Positions 1 to 6,072 of a stretch of 6,795 nt of DNA are shown here, piece after piece. This stretch comes from Marinosulfonomonas sp. Its GTDB lineage: Bacteria; Pseudomonadota; Alphaproteobacteria; Rhodobacterales; Rhodobacteraceae. Below the pieces are notes generated by a model. It saw nothing but the letters and a program-made list of their open reading frames with translations, did not search any database and was not told the DNA's origin. The position numbers and the translations under genes were made by a program. The stretch covers positions 1 to 6,795 of the forward strand of contig JAHRVD010000038.1 in assembly GCA_019090845.1 (NCBI GenBank), given 5' to 3'. How positions within the stretch are numbered: position 1 is the stretch's first letter; the number at the start of each line of letters is the position of its first letter.

Positions 1-1
1 C

Positions 2-328
2 GACCCCGGGAATTTTCTCAGGCGCGCTTGGCTGTGGCCGGCCCGCTGGTTTCAGATCGGGCGGCGCAGCAGCAGTGCTGTGTGCCGTCATAACGGCCGA
101 AACGGACGTGACCCCAGCCAGTTCTTTCACCCGTGCCTCGGCTTCAAGACGAACCGTTTCCAGCTGTTTTGCGTGGGCGGGGTCAACCTCGAGCACAAAC
201 TTGACTTCGCCACCTTTGACCGTCAGCGCGCGCATCATATTTGTTGATACGATATCTTTCCCGCTGATCGGATCGACGACGGTTTTCAGCGCGTTGGTAA
301 CTGTTTTTATGGTGACTGACATGGCCAT
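2..328 (-). CDS. mrp: Mrp/ApbC-family Fe-S cluster carrier ATPase, N-terminal part only (gene runs off the left edge)
   Basis: The 109 visible residues cover the N-terminal MIP18/DUF59-like domain (about residues 4-84, with VDPISGKDIV near 18-27 and a VSAVMTAHS stretch near 76-84). A Pro/Ala-rich linker follows, ending in EKIPGV, which in this family comes directly before the strand leading into the P-loop. The deviant Walker A motif and the C-terminal CXXC pair lie outside the window; the family is usually about 350 aa, so roughly two thirds is missing. Family role: a cytosolic P-loop ATPase that binds and delivers Fe-S clusters. I chose ATG at 328 because AAAAGG lies 4 nt upstream; ATG at 322 (spacing 10) is equally possible. 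It follows znuB on the same strand after a 140-bp gap, so it probably has its own promoter. Identification rests on sequence pattern recognition of the N-terminal domain and linker. Confidence 0.87.
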   Translation of the reverse strand, partial: MAMSVTIKTVTNALKTVVDPISGKDIVSTNMMRALTVKGGEVKFVLEVDPAHAKQLETVRLEAEARVKELAGVTSVSAVMTAHSTAAAPPDLKPAGRPQPSAPEKIPGV

Positions 329-344
329 GTTGCCTTTTGATATT

Positions 345-357
345 TCCAAAATTTGGA
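345..357. repeat. 13-bp palindrome just upstream of mrp
   Basis: TCCAAA-A-TTTGGA is a perfect inverted repeat with one central base, 16 bp upstream of the mrp ATG on its promoter side. The rest of the 140-bp gap (329-468) shows only weak hairpins and no convincing promoter hexamers. The palindrome could be an operator or a chance AT-rich dyad. Confidence 0.25.
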
Positions 358-468
358 TTGCCGGGGCAAACGCGCCGGCCCGCAGATTTGAATCGCTTTC
401 TATCCGAATGTCGCCTCGGTTCGCCAGACCAGATCGCAATTCACTCCAACGCCACGGCGTTCACACTG

Positions 469-1251
469 TCAGTCAGAACCTGCCACCAGTGACAGGGCAA
501 ACAGGCATCCGGCGGCGACCACGATTGTCGGCCCGGTTGGTGTATCCAGTGCATAGGACGCAAAGACACCAAGAACCGTGGCCAGCATTCCGAATACGGT
601 GGCCAGAACGGCCATCATTTCAGGTGATCGGGAAAACCTGCGGGCGGCAGCTGCGGGCACGATCAGCAATGCGCCGATAAGCAATGCACCAACCAGTTTC
701 AGCGCAATCGCCACGACTGCTGCCAGAACCAGCGTCAATATCATGCCTTCGCGCCGTGCATTAATGCCAGCAGAGGCGGCCAGTTCCTCGTTCAGCGTCG
801 CGGTCAGCAAGGCAGACCATCGCCAGATCAGTAAAAGCAACGCCAAAACAGAACCGACCCAGACCCAAAGCACTTCCCCCGACGTTACCGTCAAAATGTC
901 ACCAAACAAAAACGCGTTCAGGTCCACCCGAACGCCCCTGACAAAAGAGATCGCAACCAGCCCAAGTGCCAGGGCCGAGTGTGAGATCACCCCGATCGTC
1001 GTGTCAGCGGAATGGCCGCGCCCAGACAGGGCCGAGACAGACAATCCGACTGCCAACGCAACAACCAACGCCCCAATTGTCACAGAGATTGAAAACGCCA
1101 GTGCCATTGCCACACCCAAAATTGCCGCATGTGCCGTGGCGTCGCCAAAATAGGCCATACGTCGCCAGACAACGAACGAGCCAAGCGGCCCGGCCACCAG
1201 TGACAGGCCGACACCGGCCAAAATGGCGCGCAACATAAAATCATCCAGCAC
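469..1251 (-). CDS. znuB: Zinc ABC transporter, inner-membrane permease ZnuB
   Basis: 260 aa, normal for the ABC-3 metal permease family, almost entirely hydrophobic with about 7-8 predicted membrane helices. Family-typical stretches are visible: GPLGSFVVWRRMAYFGDATA (21-40), HSALALGL (91-98), FLFGDIL (114-120), the cytoplasmic NEELAASAGI (154-163), which matches the region that contacts the ATPase, and VGALLIGALLIVPAAAARR (187-205). It forms the transmembrane channel through which zinc released by ZnuA crosses the inner membrane, driven by ZnuC. The start is GTG at 1251: its G is the last base of the znuC TAG stop (TAGTG), and GAGG lies 7 nt upstream. An internal ATG at 1236 lacks a comparable ribosome site and would lose the conserved MLDDF start. 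Last gene of the zur-znuC-znuB operon. Zinc rather than manganese specificity is inferred from the linked zur and znuA. Confidence 0.95.
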   Translation of the reverse strand: MLDDFMLRAILAGVGLSLVAGPLGSFVVWRRMAYFGDATAHAAILGVAMALAFSISVTIGALVVALAVGLSVSALSGRGHSADTTIGVISHSALALGLVAISFVRGVRVDLNAFLFGDILTVTSGEVLWVWVGSVLALLLLIWRWSALLTATLNEELAASAGINARREGMILTLVLAAVVAIALKLVGALLIGALLIVPAAAARRFSRSPEMMAVLATVFGMLATVLGVFASYALDTPTGPTIVVAAGCLFALSLVAGSD

Positions 1252-1988
1252 TATTGGGCCTCGTCATGAGTGTGGTCATGGCTATGGTCGTGGTCATGCT
1301 CATGTCGATAAAGTGCCAGCGTGCCGCCCGTGCCAACCCCAAACAGGGCACGATATTCAGGCGCTGCCGAAACCACCTGCGGTGTGCCTTCGCAACACAC
1401 GTGACCGTTCAGACAGATCACCCGGTCAGAGGCGCTCATGACGACATGCAGATCATGGCTAACCAACAAGATGGCGCACCCAATATCCTTGCGGACTTCT
1501 TCAATGATCCGGTAAAACGCGGCGATACCGGGTTGATCCAGCCCTTGCGTCGGCTCATCCAATATCAGAATTTCCGGCCGCGCCAAAAGTGCACGCGCCA
1601 ACAGAACACGCTGGAATTGCCCGCCAGACAGGTCTGCCATCTGCTTGCCTTGCAACCCGACAATACCGATGCGCTCCATCACAACGTCGGTTTCACCGGT
1701 TGCGGCTTGCCCCGGCAAGGCCAGAAACCGCGCCACAGAAAGCGGCATGGTTTTGTCAATCATCAGCTTTTGGGGCACATAACCGACGCGCAAGCCCTCT
1801 TGCTTTACAATCGAGCCGTTAGACAGGGGCACCACACCCAGAAGGGCGCGGATTAGCGTGGATTTTCCGGACCCGTTGGGTCCAACCAGTGTCACAATCT
1901 CGCCCGATGAAATTTGGAAATTTACGTGTTCCAACACGACCTCTTCGCCGTAATGGATGCTCATGTCCCGGGTTTGGATCAGGTTCAT
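1251..1988 (-). CDS. znuC: Zinc ABC transporter, ATP-binding protein ZnuC with His-rich C-terminal tail
   Basis: 245 aa with the full ABC ATPase motif set: Walker A GPNGSGKST (36-44), Q-loop Q73, signature LSGGQ (120-124), Walker B LILDEP (141-146) and switch histidine H178 in SHD. It is the cytoplasmic ATPase powering ZnuB. The C-terminus carries seven histidines at every second position (229, 231, 233, 235, 237, 239, 241), interleaved mostly with Asp and Glu, which probably binds zinc. The reading frame stays open to 2129, but I chose ATG at 1988: it overlaps the zur stop as ATGA, has AAAGG 9 nt upstream, and gives the family's MNLIQTRD-type start. The 47 extra residues upstream are Arg/Gly-rich and lie in the zur coding region. 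Expressed from the zur promoter, so presumably Zur-controlled; the 1-nt overlap with znuB suggests translational coupling. Confidence 0.95.
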   Translation of the reverse strand: MNLIQTRDMSIHYGEEVVLEHVNFQISSGEIVTLVGPNGSGKSTLIRALLGVVPLSNGSIVKQEGLRVGYVPQKLMIDKTMPLSVARFLALPGQAATGETDVVMERIGIVGLQGKQMADLSGGQFQRVLLARALLARPEILILDEPTQGLDQPGIAAFYRIIEEVRKDIGCAILLVSHDLHVVMSASDRVICLNGHVCCEGTPQVVSAAPEYRALFGVGTGGTLALYRHEHDHDHSHDHTHDEAQ

Positions 1989-2482
1989 TGATCCCGGCCT
2001 TTGTGACAGGCGGGGCAGGTTCCCACCACTTCCACATTGGCCCGGCTCACCCCAAATCCGATTCCGGCGGCGGCGGCTTCGACCGCTTGACGAACCGATA
2101 CATCCTGCACCTCGGCCACGCAATTGCACAGCTCGCAGATGAAAAATGCCGGTGCATGGGGCTGACCGGGCGTCATACAGGCTGCAAAAGCGTTCAGCCG
2201 CCGGATGCGATGCGCCAACCCGTTTTCGACCAGAAACTCCAACGCCCGGTAGGCCACCGGCGGTTGCTTGCCAAAGCCGTCTTTGGCCAGCCGTTCCAGA
2301 ACTTCATAGGCCCCCATCGCCCGATGCTCTTCGAGCAAAATCTCTAATGTCCGACGGCGCACCGGGGTTAACCGCAACCCACCACTTGTCGCAAGTTTGT
2401 GCGCCTGCTCCAACACCTCACCGCAGCAACGCTGATGATTATGATCTTCAAAGGCTTTGGCAGATTGGGCACTAATTGCCAT
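1985..2482 (-). CDS. zur: Zinc uptake regulator Zur (Fur family)
   Basis: 165 aa, usual size for Fur-family repressors. Winged-helix DNA-binding domain: LTPVRRRTLEILL (38-50), GAYEVLERL (57-65), recognition-helix region PPVAYRALEFLVENGLAHRI (74-93). Two CXXC pairs (C116/C119 and C156/C159) match the structural zinc site. H91, C102, H109 and E124 line up, with nearly the same spacing, with the regulatory zinc ligands of E. coli Zur (H77, C88, H96, E111), which supports Zur over Fur or Mur. With zinc bound it represses zinc-uptake genes. I chose ATG at 2482 because AAGG lies 7 nt upstream; a TTG at 2503 would extend the frame by 7 residues but falls inside the predicted promoter region next to the operator. 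First gene of the zur-znuC-znuB operon, so it probably represses itself through the 2509-2526 palindrome. Confidence 0.94.
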   Translation of the reverse strand: MAISAQSAKAFEDHNHQRCCGEVLEQAHKLATSGGLRLTPVRRRTLEILLEEHRAMGAYEVLERLAKDGFGKQPPVAYRALEFLVENGLAHRIRRLNAFAACMTPGQPHAPAFFICELCNCVAEVQDVSVRQAVEAAAAGIGFGVSRANVEVVGTCPACHKGRDQ

Positions 2483-2485
2483 GAT

Positions 2486-2513
2486 TTGACCTTGTGACTG
2501 CAAGAAATGTAAT
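2486..2513 (+). promoter_or_regulatory. Predicted sigma-70-type promoter of znuA
   Basis: TTGACC (2486-2491) and TGTAAT (2508-2513) separated by 16 bp resemble the -35 and -10 consensus. The -10 hexamer overlaps the left arm of the Zur-like palindrome, so bound repressor would block polymerase. The start site would fall near 2520, leaving a short leader before the znuA ATG. Predicted by eye only. Confidence 0.5.
2490..2493 (-). promoter_or_regulatory. Ribosome binding site of zur (decides the start)
   Basis: AAGG on the minus strand, 7 nt before ATG at 2482. It lies downstream of the alternative TTG codon (2503) and so favours the shorter Zur. Confidence 0.5.
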
Positions 2514-2526
2514 GTTATTACATTAC
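2509..2526. promoter_or_regulatory. Zur operator (Zur box) between zur and znuA
   Basis: GTAATGTTATTACATTAC is an 18-bp inverted repeat with perfect 7-nt arms (GTAATGT / ACATTAC) around a 4-nt AT-only centre. Its AT-rich form and size resemble Fur-family operators, and known alphaproteobacterial Zur boxes are of this type. It lies in the 66-bp gap between divergent zur and znuA, where one site could control both directions. Binding by Zur is inferred from context. Confidence 0.85.
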
Positions 2527-2540
2527 CTGATTTCCAACAA
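2512..2540 (-). promoter_or_regulatory. Possible promoter of the zur-znuC-znuB operon
   Basis: On the minus strand TTGTTG (2540-2535) and TAACAT (2517-2512) are 17 bp apart. Both hexamers match consensus only partly (3/6 and 4/6), so this is tentative. The -10 would lie inside the Zur palindrome, consistent with autorepression. Confidence 0.3.
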
Positions 2541-2548
2541 GTGGGTTT

Positions 2549-3421
2549 ATGATGCGCATCTTCTTTTTCTCAGTTCTGACCTTTTGGCACATAAGCCACG
2601 CCGCAACAGCCGAGCCGTTGCGGGTGCTAACAGATATTGCACCGGTGCAATCGCTAGTGGCTATGGTCATGGGTAACGTGGGCATTCCGGGCGTTTTATT
2701 GGATGGCAACGCCGATCCGCATCACGTCCAGTTGCGTCCGTCACAGGTGCGTGCCATCGCGCGCGCCGATCTGGTTTTCTGGGTCGGGGAACCGCTAACG
2801 CCCTGGCTTGCAGACCCGCTGAAATCCATCGTAAGACCCGGCGCTGCAAACGCTATGCTCAAAGTTCCCGGAACTACATTACTGTATTTCGATAAGGCCC
2901 AAGTAGACCCCCACGCATGGCTTGATCCCGAGAACGCCCGCCTTTGGGTAGATGCCATTGCAACGAGCCTTGCCAGTGCGGACCCGGTTCATAGCGACAC
3001 CTACAGAACAAATGCAAACCGCGCCAAAATTATCCTGAGCGACCTGACAGTGAGAGCCCACAAGTCGCTGAACGGCGTTCAGGGGGGAAACCTGATCACC
3101 GCACATGATTCACTTGGCTATTTTGCCAACCGCTTCAATCTGACTATCATGGCAACCCTTGCGGACGGCGAAGCAGCAGCCCCCGGCCCGGCCCACATCA
3201 GCGCGCTGCGAAAATTGATAGCAAACAACGATATAGCTTGCGTCGTTTCAGATTACGGCCAGCCTGATGATCGCATCCGGACGCTGACTGACGGCTTTTC
3301 TGTACAATCAATCCCGCTGGACACGAGCGGAGCCCTGCTACCGGCAGGCCCGACGCTGTATCCTGACATGATCCGCGCAATGGCTGATGCCATGTCCGGC
3401 TGTGTTGCCAGTCCGCGCTGA
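2549..3421 (+). CDS. znuA: Periplasmic zinc-binding protein ZnuA (solute-binding subunit), His-rich loop absent
   Basis: 290 aa with an N-terminal signal peptide (hydrophobic 3-16; likely cleavage after SHA18 or ATA21). Cluster A-I metal-binding protein: ligand histidines are recognisable as H58 or H59 in DPHHVQLRPSQ, H122 in VDPHAWLDPENA and H186 in ITAHDSLGYF, and D258 is a candidate fourth ligand. C231 and C285 match the conserved ZnuA disulfide (E. coli C252-C309). It captures zinc in the periplasm and passes it to ZnuB. Unusual: the acidic His-rich loop normally found before the second ligand His is missing; only LLYFDKAQV stands there, making the protein shorter than most ZnuA. The usual LDPLG motif reads LDTSG (257-261). 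Start: ATG at 2549 is directly followed by ATG at 2552; the weak GTGGG ribosome site fits the second slightly better. Divergent from zur and presumably Zur-repressed. Confidence 0.93.
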   Translation: MMRIFFFSVLTFWHISHAATAEPLRVLTDIAPVQSLVAMVMGNVGIPGVLLDGNADPHHVQLRPSQVRAIARADLVFWVGEPLTPWLADPLKSIVRPGAANAMLKVPGTTLLYFDKAQVDPHAWLDPENARLWVDAIATSLASADPVHSDTYRTNANRAKIILSDLTVRAHKSLNGVQGGNLITAHDSLGYFANRFNLTIMATLADGEAAAPGPAHISALRKLIANNDIACVVSDYGQPDDRIRTLTDGFSVQSIPLDTSGALLPAGPTLYPDMIRAMADAMSGCVASPR

Positions 3422-3495
3422 CAGCCCGCCAAATTGGTCGCCGGAATTTCATTGCCAGAACGATCACCTTAAATGCATGCTGGCACGGCAACCCC

Positions 3496-3500
3496 GGAGG
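3496..3500 (+). promoter_or_regulatory. Ribosome binding site of the desaturase-family gene (decides the start)
   Basis: GGAGG, 5 nt before ATG at 3506. It lies inside the frame of an upstream ATG (3473) that has no comparable site, so the shorter protein is preferred. Confidence 0.75.
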
Positions 3501-3505
3501 TGCCG

Positions 3506-4354
3506 ATGACCGATGCGCTGCTTTCACAGGAACCAACCATCCGATTGTCTGTCTTTCTCACGGTCCTGATAATCATGGCACTATGGGAAGTCGCAGCCCC
3601 TCGGCGACGACGCGAGATCCCGCGCCTTCTTCGTTGGTCCAACAATTTGGGGTTGGTTGTCATAGACAGCGCAATTGTCCGCGTTGCATTTCCGATCGTC
3701 GCTGTCGGTCTGGCAGTTATGGCACAAGAGCAAGGTTGGGGGTTATTCAATGTTGTTGCCACGCCGGATTGGCTGGCAATTCTCTTATCGTTGCTGGCCC
3801 TCGATCTGGCGATCTACCTGCAACATGTGATGTTTCATGCAATCCCCGGCCTGTGGCGGCTGCACCGGCTACACCACGCCGACCTGGAATTTGACGTCAC
3901 CACGGCGCTGCGTTTTCACCCCGTCGAGATACTGCTGTCCATGGGCGTGAAACTGCTTGTCGTGGCAGCCCTTGGGCCGCCCGCAATTGGGGTGCTGATA
4001 TTCGAAGTCATCCTGAACGCCTCTGCGATGTTCAATCATTCTAATATCCGTTTGCCAGCGCGACTGGATACGGTGCTGAGGCTGGTCATTGTTACACCCG
4101 ATATGCATCGCGTTCACCACTCGATCCTGCCATCTGAAACCAACAGCAATTTCGGCTTTAACCTGCCATGGTGGGACCGGCTATTGGGCACATACCTTGC
4201 CCAACCGCGCGACGGGCACGACGACATGATCATCGGGGTCGAGCAATTTCGCACGCGGCGGGATCTGTGGCTTGACCGGATGCTGTTGCAGCCACTTAAG
4301 GGGCGGGCAACGGGATATTCGATCAACCGTGGCAAACCGGATGGCGGGAAATAG
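3506..4354 (+). CDS. Sterol desaturase / fatty acid hydroxylase family membrane di-iron enzyme
   Basis: 282 aa with hydrophobic segments near 14-32, 48-72, 89-106 and 148-175. The His cluster expected for the family (PF04116-type) is present: H107-X3-H111, H120-X2-H123-H124, H138, H178 and H201-X2-H204-H205. These would bind a di-iron centre facing the cytoplasm. Members use O2 to hydroxylate or desaturate lipid-like substrates; the substrate here is unknown and sterol is not implied. The family name is therefore secure and the reaction is not. The gene is on the znuA strand, 84 bp after its stop, with no evident terminator between, so read-through from znuA is possible. It converges on puuD, with 22 bp between the two stops. 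ATG at 3506 was chosen for its GGAGG; the frame opens earlier at ATG 3473, which would add 11 residues. Confidence 0.88.
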   Translation: MTDALLSQEPTIRLSVFLTVLIIMALWEVAAPRRRREIPRLLRWSNNLGLVVIDSAIVRVAFPIVAVGLAVMAQEQGWGLFNVVATPDWLAILLSLLALDLAIYLQHVMFHAIPGLWRLHRLHHADLEFDVTTALRFHPVEILLSMGVKLLVVAALGPPAIGVLIFEVILNASAMFNHSNIRLPARLDTVLRLVIVTPDMHRVHHSILPSETNSNFGFNLPWWDRLLGTYLAQPRDGHDDMIIGVEQFRTRRDLWLDRMLLQPLKGRATGYSINRGKPDGGK

Positions 4355-4376
4355 ATCACTGGCGTTAGGGGGTTCT

Positions 4377-5603
4377 TTAGGGTGTTTCGGCCCCCTGGAA
4401 CCAAGCCACGATTTTCTCTCGTTCCGCAGGCTCCATAAAGCTCAGGTTGTTTGGCGGCATGGCGTGGCTTAGCCCCGACTGCACATAAATCCGGCGCGCC
4501 TGCGTTGCTATTTGCTCGGCGGTTTCCAACATTACCCCTTTGGGCGGCCACAGCATACCTTCCCAATTTGGCTCTGCCGAATGGCACATTGAACAACGTC
4601 CCAGCACAATATCATGCACCTCATCAAACCCTGTCGCCGCTGCATATTTTTCACCGACCATCCTTAGTCGCGCCTCTTCCTGACCACCTCGAAACATCGG
4701 TGCCGTCGACAGCCACGCAATGATGATGAACATCAAAACCGTCGCGAACCACGTCCAATGCGGATTGCCCGTACGCGCATGAAGCGAGTTGAAATAATGC
4801 CGGATCGTCACCCCCATCAGAAAGATCAAAGAGGCGATGACCCAGTTATATTCCGTTGCAAAAGCCAATGGATAATGGTTCGAAAGCATCAGAAAAATAA
4901 CCGGCAAAGTCAGATAGTTATTATGGGTGGACCGCTGTTTTGCTATCTTTCCGTATTTTGCATCGGGCACATTGCCGGCCTTCAGGTCAGCCACCACAAT
5001 CCGCTGGTTGGGCATAATGATAAAGAACACATTCGCCGTCATGATCGTGGCCGTAAACGCCCCCAGATGCAGCAATGCCGCGCGACCCGAAAAGACCTGT
5101 GTATAACCCCATGCCATTGCCACCAGAATGAAAAACAGCAGCACCATCAGCCGGGTATTGTCGTCACCAAACTTTGATTTACAAATCGCATCATAAGCCA
5201 ACCAGCCAACACTGAGTGAGGCCAGCGAAATCAGAACCGCCTGCCATACCGGAATGTCGAGCACGTTGGGATCAACCAGATAAAGCTCGGCCCCAAGGTA
5301 GTAGACCAGCACCAGCATCGCGAAACCCGACAGCCACGTGGAATAGCTTTCCCATTTGAACCAGACCAGATCATCGGGCATCGTTTCCGGTGCCACGAGG
5401 TATTTCTGAACGTGATAAAACCCACCCCCATGGACCTGCCATTCCTCGCCATCTGCCCCGGATTTCAGGTTGCGATCCCGGTGCAGACCAAGGTCTAGCG
5501 CGATGAAATAGAACGATGATCCAATCCACGCGATACCCGTAATAACGTGCAGCCACCGAACAGCAAATTCCAGCCATTCCCACATTGCAATCATGTCATA
5601 CAT
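4377..5603 (-). CDS. puuD: Membrane urate hydroxylase PuuD with C-terminal cytochrome c domain
   Basis: 408 aa. The N-terminal part (about 1-300) is an integral membrane domain of roughly eight helices, opening with WLEFAVRWLHVITGIAWIGS (10-29) as in the DUF989/PuuD family. The C-terminal part is a cytochrome c domain with heme motif C337-S-M-C340-H341 and a likely axial methionine M382 in HAMPPNN. Family role: oxidation of urate to 5-hydroxyisourate in the inner membrane, with electrons leaving through the cytochrome c domain to the respiratory chain instead of making H2O2 as soluble uricase does. The next-step enzyme is encoded directly upstream: its TAA and this ATG are separated by one base, so co-translation is likely. 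ATG at 5603 has AGGGG 8 nt upstream; in-frame ATGs at 5594 and 5585 lack that spacing. Domain length is normal and no key residue appears lost. Confidence 0.94.
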   Translation of the reverse strand: MYDMIAMWEWLEFAVRWLHVITGIAWIGSSFYFIALDLGLHRDRNLKSGADGEEWQVHGGGFYHVQKYLVAPETMPDDLVWFKWESYSTWLSGFAMLVLVYYLGAELYLVDPNVLDIPVWQAVLISLASLSVGWLAYDAICKSKFGDDNTRLMVLLFFILVAMAWGYTQVFSGRAALLHLGAFTATIMTANVFFIIMPNQRIVVADLKAGNVPDAKYGKIAKQRSTHNNYLTLPVIFLMLSNHYPLAFATEYNWVIASLIFLMGVTIRHYFNSLHARTGNPHWTWFATVLMFIIIAWLSTAPMFRGGQEEARLRMVGEKYAAATGFDEVHDIVLGRCSMCHSAEPNWEGMLWPPKGVMLETAEQIATQARRIYVQSGLSHAMPPNNLSFMEPAEREKIVAWFQGAETP

Positions 5604-5604
5604 G

Positions 5605-5961
5605 TTAGCTACCCCTGTATGTTGAATATCCGAATGGCGAGATCAGCAACGGAACATGATAGTGGCTTTCAGGGTCGCTAATGCCAAAACGGATCGGAAT
5701 TTCATCCAGAAATCGCGGGCTTTCGGCTGGCGCGCCTGTAGCGTCCAGATAGGCACCTGCGTAAAACACCAACTCGTAGGAACCAGTGGAAAATTCACCG
5801 GCAGGAAGGATTGGGCTGTCTGTCCGGCCGTCGCTGTTTGTTCGCATGGTGCGGATCAGTTCGCGCCCGTTATCCAGATTGTATAGCTCTATGTTCATGC
5901 CGCTTGCGGGCAGGCCGCGCGCGGTATCCAGAACATGTGTTGTAAGAAATCCTGCGGCCAT
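5605..5961 (-). CDS. uraH: 5-hydroxyisourate hydrolase (transthyretin-like protein)
   Basis: 118 aa, full length for the family. It starts LTTHVLDTARGLPA (6-19) and ends with the diagnostic tetrapeptide YRGS (115-118). Expected active-site residues are in place: H9, R46 in SDGR and H102 in ESHYHVPLLISPFGYSTYRGS. It hydrolyses 5-hydroxyisourate, the product of PuuD, to OHCU (2-oxo-4-hydroxy-4-carboxy-5-ureidoimidazoline), as a cytosolic homotetramer in known members; no signal peptide is visible. ATG at 5961 was chosen: a GGGGG tract sits 5 nt upstream and the protein then begins as its relatives do. A TTG at 5982 would add seven residues but lies inside the inverted repeat 5970-5999. puuD follows after one base. 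OHCU decarboxylase and allantoin-stage genes are not in this window. Confidence 0.95.
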   Translation of the reverse strand: MAAGFLTTHVLDTARGLPASGMNIELYNLDNGRELIRTMRTNSDGRTDSPILPAGEFSTGSYELVFYAGAYLDATGAPAESPRFLDEIPIRFGISDPESHYHVPLLISPFGYSTYRGS

Positions 5962-5966
5962 TCCAT

Positions 5967-5971
5967 CCCCC
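5967..5971 (-). promoter_or_regulatory. Ribosome binding site of uraH (decides the start)
   Basis: A GGGGG tract on the minus strand, 5 nt before ATG at 5961. Its first bases belong to the arm of the adjacent inverted repeat. Confidence 0.45.
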
Positions 5972-6005
5972 GGTTTTACCAAGGCTTGGCCGAAACCGGC
6001 GGTTT
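5970..6005 (-). repeat. Nested inverted repeats upstream of uraH, possible operator or leader hairpin
   Basis: An outer pair CCGGTTT (5970-5976) / AAACCGG (5993-5999) encloses an inner pair CCAAG (5979-5983) / CTTGG (5985-5989) with nearly the same centre (about 5984). A further CGGTTT (6000-6005) makes an overlapping 13-bp palindrome AAACCG-G-CGGTTT (5993-6005). In the transcript the outer and inner arms would fold into one hairpin that ends on the uraH ribosome binding site. It could equally be a DNA operator with three half sites. No T-run follows, so a terminator is unlikely. Function is inferred from position only. Confidence 0.4.
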
Positions 6006-6072
6006 GTGCAAGGCCCGCGAAAATCCGGGAAGGCAGCCCAAAAAACCTTTGGTCATCAGACTTGGCGATAAT

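Noticed and set aside
360..379. GCCGG/CCGGC hairpin in the znuB-mrp gap
   Set aside because: The stem is short and interrupted and lacks a following T-run on either strand; it may be chance in GC-rich DNA.
448..461. AACGCC/GGCGTT hairpin just after the znuB stop, as a terminator
   Set aside because: Only two bases separate the arms, so the stem would be short, and no T-run follows in the direction of znuB transcription.
578..1153. Long plus-strand open frame (191 codons) opposite znuB
   Set aside because: It is antisense to a well-supported permease gene, its product is a low-complexity Ala/Ser/Thr-rich string with no recognisable domain, and it reflects the codon bias of znuB.
1254..1856. 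200-codon plus-strand open frame opposite znuC
   Set aside because: Antisense to a gene with all ABC ATPase motifs; the product has no recognisable domain or convincing start signal.
1989..2129. N-terminal extension of ZnuC by 47 residues
   Set aside because: The extension is Arg/Gly-rich, overlaps zur coding sequence and is not expected in the family; ATG at 1988 has the ATGA overlap and a ribosome site.
4367..4396. AGGGGG/CCCCCT inverted repeat at the convergent ends of the desaturase-family gene and puuD, as a bidirectional terminator
   Set aside because: The 18-nt loop is long, one arm lies inside puuD and there is no T-run on either strand, so a rho-independent terminator is not supported.
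6038..6052. CCAAA/TTTGG dyad with an internal T-run between the MFS gene and uraH
   Set aside because: The T-run is part of the loop and arm and does not follow a stable GC stem, so it does not fit a standard terminator.
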